A stretch of DNA of 64,000 bases. It comes from Cryptomeria japonica. Lineage: Eukaryota > Streptophyta > Pinopsida > Cupressales > Cupressaceae. The position numbers were made by a program, and so were the translations under genes. How positions within the stretch are numbered: the stretch's first letter is position 1; each line of letters starts with the position of its first letter. Location: positions 22,472,432 through 22,536,431 of the forward strand of contig NC_081412.1 of NCBI RefSeq assembly GCF_030272615.1. The letters are read 5' to 3'. Under the pieces are notes generated by a model that had not been told where the DNA came from, searched no databases, and was given only the letters and a program-made list of their open reading frames with translations. Positions 10,601-24,900 of the stretch are shown in pieces.

Positions 10601-13600
10601 TATATCATTTACATTTCAGTCAGCATTCAAGATCTCCCTCAAAGGAGAATATTTCCATTACCACAATTTAATTATCTTCCATTTTTATTTCATGGTTACT
10701 TAGGCAAGCCCTTATTCCCAACATGTTTCCCCTTCTTTTTGTGTGCAGGAAATATGTACAGAGCTACAATATTCAGAATAAGCATTATTTATAGTGATGA
10801 ATCAATTCCCCATTGGAGTGCAAAACATTCAGAGGACCAGGGCATGGGTGAAATGGTCCCTTCTTTTTAGTAGCTCTTTTTGGGAATAGATCCAAATCGG
10901 CTTACACTGCTCAAATCCAAGTCCATGGCTCAATCTGATGCCTGTAACTTATCGTTTTCACATTTTTACCTTCATTTGTAGCACTTTTACCCTAATTTCA
11001 ATAATTCAACTCACAAAAGAGGTTTAAGCATCAAAACCCCCAATCCAATCATAATTCTCAGTCCTAATCCTTGCTGGTTTGTGACTAGATCTATTGGATT
11101 GGAACCCTCTTTTCAATGTAATGGTCACTAAGTAAAAATCAACGGTTTTTATACATCTAATGGTGGAAACCCTAATTTTTCACCAATTACACAAAGCAAC
11201 AAAGGAATGAAACCCTGAGACATTTCTTGACTCTCTTGGACAAGAGTTAGTCAAGCATATCTCCTCCTTTAGTGGTTTGTATTCTAATTTTTAGTTGAAA
11301 GAGGGCTTGATCCTAGTTGATAGCTAGTTCAATATATCCCTTTTTCACATCCTAAATGAATGGATTGATATAAGGTTAAGAAAATATTACCTAGGATACA
11401 TGTAAAGGACACATAGTCTTCAATCCTCATGGACTTACCTATGATGAAAGGACTTGTACAATAACTAAAATATACTACATAAAATTGATGTGTTAAGTTG
11501 TATAATTTATTACAAGCATATTAGTTGTAAACATACATGTTAGGCAAATTAGCATCGAGCAAACATCAATTTAGACCCATAAAATACCCTATCAAGTATG
11601 GCTAGTAGGATATGTTATGCTAGGGACCATACAATAATTTAATCAATTCATGATTTCTATAGACTACATTGTAAGATAATCATCAAGAAGAAAAAATTTA
11701 CATGAGTCATAGTCTAGTAGGCTACCTTATACTAGGTGTTTCATATGTTGCCAAAGTGTTGAAAAGAGTAAAAAGATTTTTAAAATATGTGAGTGAATGT
11801 GCAATGTGATATGATATCTCCCCCTTAAAATAAATTGTATGAATATAAACAGTGCAAGTTATAAAGAGAAGATTAAAAAGATAAAATTAGGATCCTATGT
11901 CATGAAATACATAGCAAGATGTATTCATGGAATGCCATCACTTAATGAGAAGGATAACACATAAAATCTACAACATCCCTGATTGGAAAAGAACATTAAG
12001 GGATCTAAAGATCTCAGGTCAATATGACTTAATAATGGCAATATGTATATATGTAAATATTATTAATGAATTGACATCACTCTCTATATGTAGTGGAACA
12101 AGTATAAAAGAAGGATCACATGAAAACAAATAAAAATTTGGGTCAACATGAAAGAGGCCTAAATGCCTTGACAAGCATATAAATAATGGTCAAACACAAA
12201 GAATTATTAACAACAATTTATCTTCCTTGTATCTTTGTACTTACAAGGGTATCATGGATCCTCCAGGTAAGAGAAAAACATAGACAAGCAAGTACAGGGG
12301 AACACAAACAAATAAACTTTAAGTCCTATTGATAAGGACATTGATCTAAGAGGTAATATAAAATAATTAATTTGTCTCTCAATATCAATAATGGAGAGAG
12401 GGGAGTTGATCTTGTAGTGGTACAATCACCAAGGGAATATCAAGCATATCACATGCATCAAGAGTCAAGAATGAAGTTACCATGAGATTAACATCCTACA
12501 ACTCTTGCGAGTAAAGAGTCAATGATCTTGTAAAGATTGTTGACAACACCAAAATATCATCCAAAGATTCAAACATACCTCTCAGGAGAGGGATATAGTG
12601 AATCAATAGGGGGAATCAAAACAATAGGAACATCAATTCTAACCTTCTAGGAATGAAAAATGATAAAAATGGGGAAAGTGGTGGCCTCCTCCATGATCAT
12701 AACCAAAGAAGAAAAGTTTGTAGGGGGTGGAGAAGGTAGGTTGGTTTTATTTTTGTATAAATAAAGAAGAGGGCCCTACTTAAACTTATGCTTAACTAGT
12801 TGATGGGAAATGTTTGCATCAACCATGATAGGCTTGAGAGTGTCTGGGAAGCTCAAATGAAGTGTTCATTATAGAGTTGGATGAGATATGATAGTGACAC
12901 TATATACAAATTTCATGTTTGTCATATCTAAAGGCTCAACAAGAGGTGGAATGATAGGAAATATGGGAATAAGTGGCGAGTTCATCAAAAGAGTGATGGA
13001 CACTTGCACTTGTTTAGGATTAGGTTCATCAGATTACTTAGAGGGATCAAAGGTGGAGTAGAAGAAATTGGCTTAGAAGAAGAAGCAAGAGAAGGCTTGT
13101 GTTTAACTAATTCAAGAGGTGGTCTCATAGGAGGGGGATTGTCATCCTCGGACATCTACAAAGAAGCATTTTCTCAAGCCAATGAATGCCTACAACACTT
13201 ACGCGCGTGTACAAGCTAGCTTCAATGATTATGTAGTTTGAGAACAAACATTTGACATGATTCGAGGGTATTTTGTTTCATAGATGAAGTTGTATTCACA
13301 TTCAAAACTAGTGAAAGAACAAGCTCCATAGGTGAGACAAGAGGTGTTTGAGGTGTAGGCAGTCTAGTTTGTACCATAAGTGTCTTTCCTCTTCTTGCCT
13401 TTAGAGAAGGAAAAAGATTATAAGGAACCCTCATAGGTCTAGGCATAGACTATATATGTGAAGAATTTTCCATAACAGTTTTCTTGGATTTCCCTAATGA
13501 AATGGGATGCTCGGCATCGTAGGTGCCACAAGCGGATGAAAAATCTATAAAGAATATGTTGGCAAAATGAGTACTTTTATTTTTCCTATGATCAACATAA

Positions 13601-14880
13601 TTAAAGGAATAAGAGGAACCATTGAAGGTTATGAAACCTTATAGGGAGGGCGATCTACCCAAATGAGCACACTTATCTCTATCTCTCAATGAGGAAAAAA
13701 TAAAGGATGAAGCATGTTGAACTATAGAAAATTAGATGAAATAGGAGCAATCACAAAGGTGGATGAAGAAGATGAAAGCATGGATGAGGGCACCAAGCCA
13801 CCTATTTTGAATCTATAACAATTTTAAAAAGTAAAACACCATGAGGCTTCAAAGGCCCTATTAGAGTAGGCCAAAAATGGTCAAGGGGGAATACCTCACA
13901 AGATACCAATAGTTTTTATCTAGTATTCTAGATAGTATGCACAATATTATTATGAGGGAATTTAAGACATTTGTGGACGAATTTGATGCAATCACATTCA
14001 TGGAAGCTAACCATGGGATCCCTAGCTTACTTTGAATACATAAAACTTAGTAATCATAACAAATATTGTGTACACTATCTTGGGTCCAACCTTGAAATAT
14101 AAGGTCATAGATCCCATTAGTGCTAGCGAAAGTTCATAGGAGATTTAGTATATTTATCTTTATGCAATATATGTATTGTTGGGAAATAAAAACCTCCAAT
14201 ACCAAAGATTATAATAATCAATCTCAATTAAATAAATTAATCAAAGGATGAGACTCAAGGCTTGGATAGCAGCAACATGAAAATATAAAACTCATATGAA
14301 AATCTAAAAGTTAAGTTTCCTTAATTGTGGAAAACCATGATTAGATCCTTCTTCTTTATGATGCCAAAAATAACCCTGTTAACCATGTTTAATAAACCTA
14401 TCTTATGTGAACTTATAACAAAAATACATAATGATTAACATTATCATAAGATAACATCAATAAGGCACAAACTGACAACATAGCATAGGATTTATGTGGA
14501 GAAACCATTGCCAAAAAAACTCCACCAAGAAGAGAAGACAAGATTTTATTAACAACAATAAGAGTGCTTACAATACAATCACTTACATTCTCCTCTTTTC
14601 CTCCATCGTAGAAGAAACCATGCACTGTGAATAACCTCCTTATGTCTCACATCCATCCTTCATTCCTATAGAGAAAACTACATCCAACTGTTCTACTTAA
14701 TTCTAGACCCAAAAGGTTGTATGCATGAAATGACAAGAGCTCCAAAACCATCAACAAAGGTTCCCAAAGAAGAGTATTTATTCCTCATGACCAAAAGTAT
14801 TGAAATGCCTCCATGGAGCTCAAAAAGGTATCAATTTATCTTCCAATACCTTCCCTCTCCCATGAACACCTATACTGGCG
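10601..14880. other. Intergenic DNA, no supported gene
   Basis: Only short frames of 60-75 codons without recognisable motifs. An LTR-like block (TTATGTGGAGAAACC..CTCCACC) is visible at 14491-14526, suggesting a further decayed LTR. Confidence 0.55.
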
Positions 14881-16260
14881 GTATGATGAAAGAATAAGGA
14901 TCCGGTCAACTACTGAGAGGGGGATGAATCAGTAGATAGAAAAACTGATAAAACTTCACCAATCTCAAAATAAATCTCTCAAAGTAAACTTAGAGCTATC
15001 AATGCAATATCTCTATTAAGCTAAAAACTGTCAAACTAAATCAGTTGACTATTACAAAAGATAACAATAATCAACTTAGAAACTTATAACCATTTAAATA
15101 CTTTTATTGACATAAGTAAAACTTCATTTCATATTGTTGTCGGTTATCATGACTTATCAAAGTGGAATAAGTAGTTAAGCAAATCAACCATAAAAACATA
15201 ACCACAAAAATATTCACCACTTGACAAAATATTTTTGACGTGGAAACCCAAATGGGAAAAACCGTGGTGAGATGGTACAACAAGAAATTCTAAACTCTTC
15301 TGAAGTTTTCCCTATTAGGAGCCAAGCCTATTAAAGCTTTACAAAAACTCCTATTAAGAACTGGTCCTATTACGAACCATCTGGTTAAGGGATTGACTAT
15401 AATGCCTTGTTAGAATCAATACCATGTGAGGAGTAACCTTTCAAAAGGATTTAGAATCCAAGCTAATGGATCACCGTGTTAGATGATTTGGATAACACCA
15501 AGCTTGTTAGAGCTTACCTAGATAGGGGATTTAATTGTTGTAATTGTTAGAAAACAACAAGAGTTTGCTAATCTGTTTGAATAGCACTTCACTTGCTTGT
15601 TCAGATCCTTTTCATGCTCCTATTTGCCTTTACTCAAATTGCAAATACATCATCCGGTTTGGATACCATACACTCAATTTAACTTTGCCAACACACTCAA
15701 AACTAAACAACTCATTGACCTTATAAAAAATCAACTAGGTTTGTAACACAATGAAAACCTCTCATAGAGATTATAAACAAGTTGGTTCAAGTATGACCAT
15801 TGGATTACATAACAATATCTACACATTATTCAAGAAATCCTCGACCGCTCCTTGATTACCGTTTCATCGAACTCAGTAACTCATTACGCGCTTTGGATTA
15901 TATGCAATATGCTTTCTCATTCCCAAGACAAAAAACAGTTACCTCAACGCACCAAAAACACTTTGAAACTCTCTTCATATAATAAACATACGTGTCATAA
16001 TCATTACCGCTCAACATTAAATCATAAACCAATATAGCCAATTCACCAAACAATCGGTTAGGGTTTATCAAAACAACAAGTAGGGTTTACTGGTTCAACT
16101 CTCCAATACTTAGCAATACTGGTTCACTCCATGAACTTTCCTACCGGTTACAGTTCCTTCACTTTAGCTCTTCCTATCGATTACAAAACATCATTACAAT
16201 AATAACATTACCGGTTAATTGACATCAATGACTACATAACATATCATTAATGCAATCTTC
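14880..16260 (-). repeat. LTR-like fragment, minus orientation
   Basis: Has the edge signature CTACTGAGAGGGGGATGAATC (14911-14931), the block ACGTGGAAACCC..GGGAAAAACC at 15239-15264, CCTATTAGG-type short repeats, and ends near the ACATCAATGAC motif (16222-16232) that also sits at the edge of other LTRs here. It appears related, in reverse, to 6960-7675. Exact edges are not determined. Confidence 0.5.
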
Positions 16261-17752
16261 ATGCAAATGTCAGCATATACTTTCAAGATAAACATTACAT
16301 TAAATGTAAGAAATGATCGGAAACTGAGAGACAAGTATTGCATCTTCCATGCTCCTAATCGGAGAAGCCCATACATACATATTTTTCCACTTTCTTAAGT
16401 CATTAAATATCTTATTCTAGACATCCATAAGTGGGGAAACAATATTGAATTATTGTGTTCACAACCCACTTTAATCCCTATTGGTGGAACCTATCACCCC
16501 TTATGAATGTATTACAAATAATGGTGAGAATTAAATATTATAATTTATTTTTCAATACATCTAAGAGTCTTGAGACACTTTCCAAGGATTTTATAACCAT
16601 GCCATAGGATTTACAAGGTAGATTGCACCTTAGTCCTAACATTTATGAATAGTATTTCCTCTCTAATGACATTCATCCCATTGGCAGAACATAGTTTGGT
16701 TAATCTAAGGAAGGATGCAAAGAGGAGAATACTCTCCACTACATGGAATATCTTGTGAACTAAAAATTATATCCAAGATACAAACAACATGATCTTTAAG
16801 AGATCAATGTTGACAATATGACGTATCCACAAGCTTCTTCAAAAGCATCAATTGAATTTTTTATGAACTCAGTAGAATGAGATGGGAACAAATCTGTATA
16901 AATTTGTAGCCGCTAATTTGGTTTCACAACTAATTTATTCATATTATATTTCTTACCATCAATCTGAGTTCTATCATTATCAATGTGGTCTTGGAAAATG
17001 TATCAAAGATGCACATATCACTTGGCATCATGGCCAAAGACATTATAATATTGACAAAAATCTTACGGTGCATCACACTATCTTGGGTAGGATTTGTTAG
17101 AGGGTAACATTAGATAATAGCCATAAGTTTAATTAATTAATCTTTTGGTAACCTTTGTAATATACTATAATATAATAGCTATCATACAACTTCGTAAAGG
17201 TTTTCTTTTCTTTGATATTGCACAATGGAAATCTTAGGAGCGTGTGAAATAGTAATTACATTGGTTCAATTGAAGGGCTAGTTATTTCTATAGCCCCTAA
17301 ATAAAGATTCTACACCTTGAACAATGAGGAATTATCCCCATACCGAGTCAATGATTGTTGATAGTCACACAAGGCAATACAAAAATGTATGAAATAATTG
17401 TTTTTCATCAAAATAATTTTCTCCCTTAGCATTGGCTGTAGGTTCTCAATGAACACATGTTATATATAAAAATTATGGAGCGCATAAGAGATTTTGAGAA
17501 TTAAAGATTGATAACAAACTAGAAATCACACCTTGATGTGCAATGGGTATGCCAAAAAGGATTTTAAGGTCAATTAGGAAAAAAATAATAATTTTTTTCA
17601 CATTTTATGTGGAACAAAGGTCTCAATGGAGAAGTAATAGGGAGTTATAGATTCAAGTAAACTATGCACCAACTTCCAAGTTTCCAAGATATGATTAGAT
17701 TAAAATCTTTGAATCAAGAAGATAATCAGGCCACTTTACAAATAGGACCATG
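16261..17752. other. Intergenic DNA, nothing recognised
   Basis: AT-rich, no frame above about 72 codons and no recognisable repeat edge. Confidence 0.5.
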
Positions 17753-18297
17753 TTATGTTTGAGAGAGAGAGAGAGGGAGGGGGTATGAAGATAGAGAAAG
17801 ACATGGAGATTCTGATGGAGATGGAAATGGAAGAGATGGATATGGATAGAAGGAGGGGGAGATAAAGAGAGAGACAATTGACATGGATAGATAGAGGTAT
17901 ATGAGATCAATATACAGAGAGGGGGAGAGAGGGAGATAGTGACAGAGGGTTAGAGGGAGATATGGAAGAACAAATATAGAGAGATAGAGATAGAGAAGGA
18001 AAAATATATAAATATAGAGGTCTAGGAAGATAGAGAGGGATAGGGAGAAGGAGAGGGGAAGAGATGCATGCACAAAGATGATATGAGATACATGGATGGA
18101 TATAGAGAGGGAGACATGTCTATGGATAGAGGAGGAGAGAGGAAGATAGAGGTGGAGATAAATATAGAGTGGGAGAATAAGAGGGAGACAAATAAATAGT
18201 TAGATAGAGAGAGGAATATGAAGAGATAAAGATAGAGAGGGAGAGATATAAATAGATCTAGATGGTGATGGAGTGATAGATATATATAGAGAGAGAG
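17753..18297. repeat. GA-rich low-complexity tract (left part)
   Basis: Almost pure purine on the plus strand: interspersed GAGA, GATAGA, GGGAGA units without a fixed period. Antisense frames are S/L/Y/P-rich artefacts. Confidence 0.9.
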
Positions 18298-19524
18298 TGT
18301 GTTAGATAGTTCAAATAACTAGAAGACAATTGAGAGGGGGGAGGGGTGAATTAGTTCTCACGGATTACTGGAACCTTAAGCAATTAAAACTTTAATACCA
18401 GAACCCAAAACATTAATACCATAATGCTTAAAAAAAATATCAGAATAGTAGTTAAACCAATTAAGCATAAACAATAATCAGAGAATAAATACCATCCACA
18501 TGACACCAAGATTTATACGTGGAAAACTCGGTAAAGGGAAAAACCACGGTGGGAAGCCTACCCACAATCAGATAATTCTTTTGCAGTAAGTTTGTGAATT
18601 ATAATTGAGGGGCCTCCACTGGTAGGAAGGCCAACAACCTAGAGCGCACTACTCATCACAAAAGGAGTCTCACTGACTGTATAGAAATCCAGACTACAAT
18701 TCAGAAGAAGCGTTGAACTGCAAAGATAGCATCTCCTATGCTTGAGTACAGTTCCGGTTAAGCTCAATACCAGAGGACTATATCCTCTTACATAAACCCA
18801 ATTCGATCTCTAATGATCAACCAAATCCTTTGCCTGAATGATATTACATTATTTGCACATTATATATCCATTTCCCATTCCCATATCTCTTATCTACAAT
18901 GAGATCTTACATCTATATATACAAACCCTCGACCATAAACAATTAGGTCGGCCAACAGACAATAAACTAATTACATAATTACAAAACATGGTAGCCTTAT
19001 ACCAAACAAATAATATCCAACACATAATACATCCTAAAAACACATCAAGAAGTCTAATCCACACGTTTCATTAAACCGGTCCATTACTTAGACCAACCGG
19101 GACCCAATATAGGTCCACATGCTAAAGAAATTATCTCCATCTGTCAAGTCTCCAACATGATCACCAACAACATCCTGAAACTCCACCAGAAGCTGCACCA
19201 TAACCACTTATGCATATCATCAAAGATCTTCATCAAAAGCTCTCCCGGTGAAACCCTCACTGGAACCACAAGCCAAGCTTCTAAGCAAACAAGATAGCAT
19301 CCAATCACCAAACCAAAACCAACTAACTGAATATGAATAGGAGTATCATGAATAAGCTAATTCTATAACCAAATCATACCAGATCATGCCAGATCCATGC
19401 CAACCAAAAACTACTCAACCTACTATGACTAGAAGGATGTCGATAAAGCATCCAAACAACTAGTGTTGACATCAATGACAAAACATATGTGCAACACATA
19501 ATCAATTCATTCAAATGGCGAACA
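18298..19524 (-). repeat. Probable solo LTR inserted in the GA tract
   Basis: Starts TGTGTTAGATAG, carries GAGGGGGGAGGGGTGAATTA near 18335, ACGTGGAAAACTCGG..AAAACCACGG at 18518-18549, and CATCAATGACAAAACATATG near 19471. It ends GCGAACA at 19524. Flanks are the same GA-rich tract on both sides. No PBS or internal region adjoins it, so a solo LTR is the simplest reading. Flanking bases (GAGAG versus AAGAG) are only near-matching, so edges may be off by a few bases. Confidence 0.6.
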
Positions 19525-20640
19525 AAGAGCGGGAGGGGGATAGGGATGGCTCAAGAGTGGGAGAGATGGGTAGATATAGAGAAAGGGGTGGAGAAAAAGG
19601 GAGAGAGATAGGTAGAGGGGGAAGAGGGAGAGGGATAGTTATATATGGAGGGAATATGGAGAGATAGAGAGTGATATGAAAATAGATATAGAGATAGGAG
19701 ATAGAGATATAGAAAGAGATGATTGGAAATAGATAGGGATATGATTGTGAGAGAGATAGAGGAGAGAAATAGAGTTAGAGATATAGAACTTATGAGAGAT
19801 AAAGGAAGAGATGGAGAGTATGAGAGAGAGGGTAAGATATATAGAGATATCTAGAGTAATAGGGAGAGAGATAGAGAGAGATAGGGTGGTAGAAATAGAC
19901 AGATGTGGATAAAATAGGAGAAAGGTGATAGAGATGGAAATTGGAGCAAGGTGATAGAGATGGAAATTGGAGCAAGGAGATAGAGAAATAGAGAGAGATA
20001 TATATGAAATAGAAGAGATGGAGTGAATAAGGGAGAGAAGTAGAGATAATTAAATGTAAATAGAGAGGGTAAGGAAGAGATGGAGTTCAATAAATAAGTA
20101 TATAAAGATGGAAATATTGAAAGAGAGAGAAAGAGGGAAAGGGAGAAATGGTGATAGAAAAAAGGACACAATGAGAAAGGGGGAGATGTAGAAATAGAAA
20201 GATGGATATAAGAAGTGATAAATAGAGAGAGGTAGAGAGGCATATATAGAGAGAGTGGGTGAATAAAAGAGAGATTGAGACAATGATATATCAATAGAGA
20301 GGGAGAGGGAGAGTTGGGAAGATAGAGATAGAAGGGTCAATATTGAGAATTAGAGGAGGTGATAGAGACATGCAATAGAGAAAGTGGGAGAGAGAGAGGG
20401 GATAAAAATATTAACATATAAATAGAGATCTATAGATAGGGATGGAGAAATAGGGAGCTTGCATGTGAGTGAGAGAGATATATAGAGAGTGCGCAAGAAA
20501 AATTATGTGTGAGTATGTGTGTGAGATAAAACGGTAGAGATATAGAGGGATATACACATATATAAATAGATAGAGAGGGAGGGAGGAGAAAGATAAATAG
20601 AGAGATGTATAAGAGAAAGAAATTACAAAATAAACATAAA
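19525..20640. repeat. GA-rich low-complexity tract (right part)
   Basis: Continuation of the purine-rich tract with GAGAGAGATA, GGTGATAGAGATGGAAATTGG (twice, 19925-19970) and similar degenerate units. Confidence 0.9.
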
Positions 20641-20884
20641 TACACATGAAATAAATAAATTTAGATAAACTTTAGACCATATGTTCTTCCTTTTTTCCCT
20701 TTTTTATCTCACCAAGGGAGGTTGATTTTATATTTTAGCATTATTAACCATAAATGATTTATGGTCTATGATAATTTTCTTTACAACTAGTTCTTAGATT
20801 GTTAATTTGCATTTTTTTTAAAGGTCTACTTATACCTATCTTTAAAATAGCTCTCATATTTTAAGAGCTTATGAAGGCTTTGTA

Positions 20885-21788
20885 TGTTAGGGTTCCCACA
20901 GATACTGAGAGGGGGGGGTGAATCAGTATCTGACCGGTAATGAAATTTTCTTAAAACTGAATATGCAAAATATAAAGTAACAGTATACTAGTGTACAAGA
21001 ATTAATGCAAATAACAGAATCAAAAGCATCCACATGAAAAGAACACCATAACACAAGATGTTTAACAAGGAAACCCGGTGTGGAAAAAACCTCGGTGGGA
21101 TTTGTGACCCACAATATTCACTTATTGGCCAATAAGAGAATATTACTTACAATAGGGGCCTACACATGCAGGAAGGCCAACTGCCTAGAGCTCACTACTC
21201 AATAAGAAGTCACACTGACTTACAATGAGGATTTACACTAATCCAATGTTCTGTACTGCTTTACAATAGCATCTTCAATGCCAGATTCAGTACCGGTTCT
21301 TGCTCTGTTCTTTACATATACCCTTGACCTACAATTCGCACATTAGGTCTGCCTTACAATTTTTTATTACATTTTTTCATATCCTACAAATGACTATAAT
21401 GATCTCTTTTATATACAAGAGTCATTTTACAATTTGCCAAGTCGACTTACAATAATAAACAAAATATTACATATCAAAAATCCCGTCGGCTTCTGTGCCG
21501 GTATACATATTTCCTTCTGTGTCGGTGCTGGTGTAGATTGATCTTCTGATGCCGGTGTACTATCTTGCTTGTGTTATATTTTGTTGGTATAATGTCTTGC
21601 CGGTGCCATAGGATTGCAAGGTTGCCTATATGATGCTTTGCCGGTATAATGTCTTGTTGGTGCCATAGGATTGCAAGGTTGCCTGTATGATGCTTTGTCG
21701 GTATGGTGCCATAGGATTGCAAGGTTGCCATCAATGACAAAACCTTCAATCACACACAATGTCTCATTGAAGTGTCCATATGCCAACA
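20885..21788 (-). repeat. 3' LTR of the non-autonomous element (904 bp)
   Basis: Starts TGTTAGGGTTCCC and ends TGCCAACA. Contains the edge block CTGAGAGGGGGGGGTGAATC near 20905, the AAACCCGGTGTGG..CTCGGTGGG block at 21071-21099, and an internal repeat of about 57 bp built on GCCATAGGATTGCAAGG (21605, 21662, 21708). Confidence 0.93.
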
Positions 21789-21800
21789 ATCTCCCCCTTT
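21789..21800 (-). other. Polypurine tract
   Basis: Minus strand reads AAAGGGGGAGAT directly before the 3' LTR. The same CTCCCCCTTTGGCAT (plus strand) recurs at 21932-21946, giving a second tract about 141 bp upstream on the minus strand. Confidence 0.75.
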
Positions 21801-21998
21801 GGCATTGATGGCAACACTCATGAGAAATTTCAAAAAGATATCCAAAAATGTGTATACCAAAAATGTTACCAAAAATGTGAGAGCTCCCCCTGAGCATGTG
21901 ATCCCTGTGTTTTGAATTTCTTCATCTACTACTCCCCCTTTGGCATCAATGACAAAGGTTAGTAGATAACCTCAACCTCGTAGTTGGGTAGTTATTAT

Positions 21999-24900
21999 CT
22001 AAAGAATATCTCCCAAAATTAAGTTTATATCATCCATAAACTTCTTGCTCTCCTTTATTGCTATCTCAGTTCTGTATATTGTACCGGTGAGATGCTGCAA
22101 GTGCTCTGCCGGTGTCTTGCTACCCTGTGTTAGTGCTTCTGAGATTTCCTTACGCAAATATGCTAAATAGTCCAATCTTGGAATTAGTTTAGATCTCAAA
22201 AATTTTGCCTTGTTTATTATTTTCTCCTTTTCTCTCTCTAATTTGAGTAGTTCTTCCTCAAAATTTGTTATCTTTTCTTCCAAAACTGATAATGTATCAG
22301 GTGAGTTAACAAAATTATCAGCAAGTTTATTGATCTCTTCTTGTATCTTGCTCATCTTTTTATCTACATCTGTGGTCAAAAAGTTTATCTTACAGGTGTC
22401 TTTGTACAAAGTTTTGAACTCTTTCAACAAATTGCACAGTTCTGGTAGAAGTGTGTCAAATTCCCTATTACACTTCTTTATTCCTTCCTCAAAGAATTTA
22501 TGTTTCTCTTTTTCTACACTTTCCTTTACAGTTTCTACCTTTGTTTGCTCAAAATTTCTAGAAATATATTTACAAAGTGTATCCAACTGGCCTAAAGAAT
22601 CTTTGTTGGCTATATTACAATTGGGAGCTATTAATTTCAAAACTAGAATTGAATCATCTATCGCTTTATATGCTTGTGAGCTATAATCTGTTATTTTCTT
22701 GATAGATTCAAGCAATACCTCTATTACATTTGATGGTGACCCAATAACTGAGTGCTGGTGGAGGTGGCCATGCTGGTATTGACCTCTGGTAGGTCTGTTT
22801 GTGTCTCCATCTCTTTAAGCATAGTTTTTCCTACATCATTTCTTACCGGTGGAGTCTGTTCTGGTGGTTGCTCTATTTGTGTTCCAGAATCCATCTTTTT
22901 CTTTGAGTCTGCTGTCGGTTGCTCTTTGTTTCCTAATACTGGTTGCTCTTTGTTATCAGATTTATCTGTGGTATCCTTATCTACCACTATGTTGATTTTT
23001 TGAGTATCAACATTCACAGTATACAGGATTATTATCCTCTGTGTCCATGCTCTTAGTTGCCAGTTGATCTTCTGCAGTTGTTTTTACCAGTGGAGTATCT
23101 AAAGGAGGTGGGGGTAAGTTGTCTCTGATCTTGATACCTGGCGGTCCACCAACTTTACCTTTCCCTTTATCCTTTTGATATACCAGAATGGGCTTGGGAT
23201 TCATATATTCTTCTTGTTTTTCCTTTTCAACCAAGAATCTATCCCAACCATCTTCTGTTTCAGTTGAAACTTCAGTAATTCTACCCGCCATTAATGATAT
23301 TTGCTGGTGTGCAATGGAAAAGACTGTCCGGTTGGCCTGAGCTATCAAATCATCAATTTCCTTAGGTGTGTTGACCGGATATACTGCAAGTAATTTTTTT
23401 ATTTTAATTTTCTTATCTAACTCAATTATTCCTTGCCTTTTGGCCTCAAGTCTTTTATATAACTCATCAAGAATTTCATTTAGAACTTGCATCAAAAACT
23501 TTTTATACATATCCATGTGTAGTATAACACTTTTCTTCACTTTTAGTATAACACTTTCCTCCACTTGTCCTTTCTCATCCTCTGATAGGGTGTCATAGAT
23601 TTTCCCTATGTTTTTCAATTTTCCTTCCTCTGTGATCTCATTCAGCAATATATCAAAAGGGGCCAAGTCAGTGTCTGTCTTCTTCTTCTTCTTGGGGGTT
23701 AGCTTTTTCTTAGGTGGGGCTTTCTTGACTGGAGACCTTACAGCTTGTTGCTTCTATCTTGCCCTTCTAGGTGAAGGAGTGGATACCTGTGAGGGGTCTC
23801 TTTTCCTAACAACTCTTTTGAACGTTGCTGGCATGTCTCCTTCTGAAGAGGTATCTACCGATGATAGATGAGTTTCAAGCTGTTGAGCTACCAACTCTTC
23901 TTCTGTTATGCCGGTTTTCTTTAATACATCATCTTTTAAGGCTTTTGCTTGCCTGGATCCCTTCCTCACAGATGCCTCAACTTTCTTTACTCTCTTTTTA
24001 GATTGAATTTGACTTTCAATGTGCTTTGTACTACCAAATACTTCTTCCTTTGGTTCATGGGGGGGCTTCCAAAAGTGCTTTGGCATAAGTTTCCACTATG
24101 TGGTCATCTGTTTCATACCCCATCTATGTACCCCAAATTGTTCTTGGGATGACTTCTTCCATCTAGATCTCATCCTTTTTTATTACAAAACATATATCAT
24201 CCTTATATTTGTTGACAATTTTCTGTGATAGTCTGATCCTCTTATTCATTCTGTCCTTAAGTGCTTGAAAGTACTCATGGATATTCTTATCTTTGTTTTC
24301 ACCCATGCTGTTGAATAAGTCAGACAATTGTTTTCCTACCGGCAGGTCAAATCCAAAATCCTTGTTGCCTATACCGGGAGCCTATTTGGTTATGTGTAGC
24401 ATCAAGCATACAAGTAAATTTCCAAATTTAAAGGTTCCTTTCTTATCCTTCTTGATTTTTGCCAAATTGTCAATTAACTCATCCTTTAACCATTCACAGA
24501 TATCAATTTTCACATTGTCCTTAACCATGTCATAAGCACTCTTTATGCATAAACTGGAAACAGAGTTAAGCCTATTTGCATGAGTTGCTTTGTAACCTAG
24601 AATCATGCAAACAAATCTAACATTTGTATCGGTCACATCATTAACCCTTAATGATCTTTTGTCGGATGTTGCACTAGTTAAGTTTGTTACTAGGTCATTG
24701 GAGACCTTCTTGGTTTTGTCGGGTCTGGTACCGGTGGAAGGTAACCCTATTACTGCTTTTACAGCTTCCTTGGTAATCTTGTGAACTGCATCAAGCCAAA
24801 AGAATGAACCATGTACCCTACTAAGAACTATCCTAACCACTTCCTCGGGAAATTCAGGAATGCAGAGGATTTCAGTGAATCCTAGGGTTTCAACAGTTTT

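Noticed and set aside
13004-13446. Two short frames (71 and 74 codons)
   Set aside because: No recognisable domain and no supporting structure. Likely chance or very old repeat remnants.
17753-20647. Several S/L/Y/P-rich antisense frames of 60-147 codons
   Set aside because: Translation of GA-rich low-complexity DNA, without domain features.
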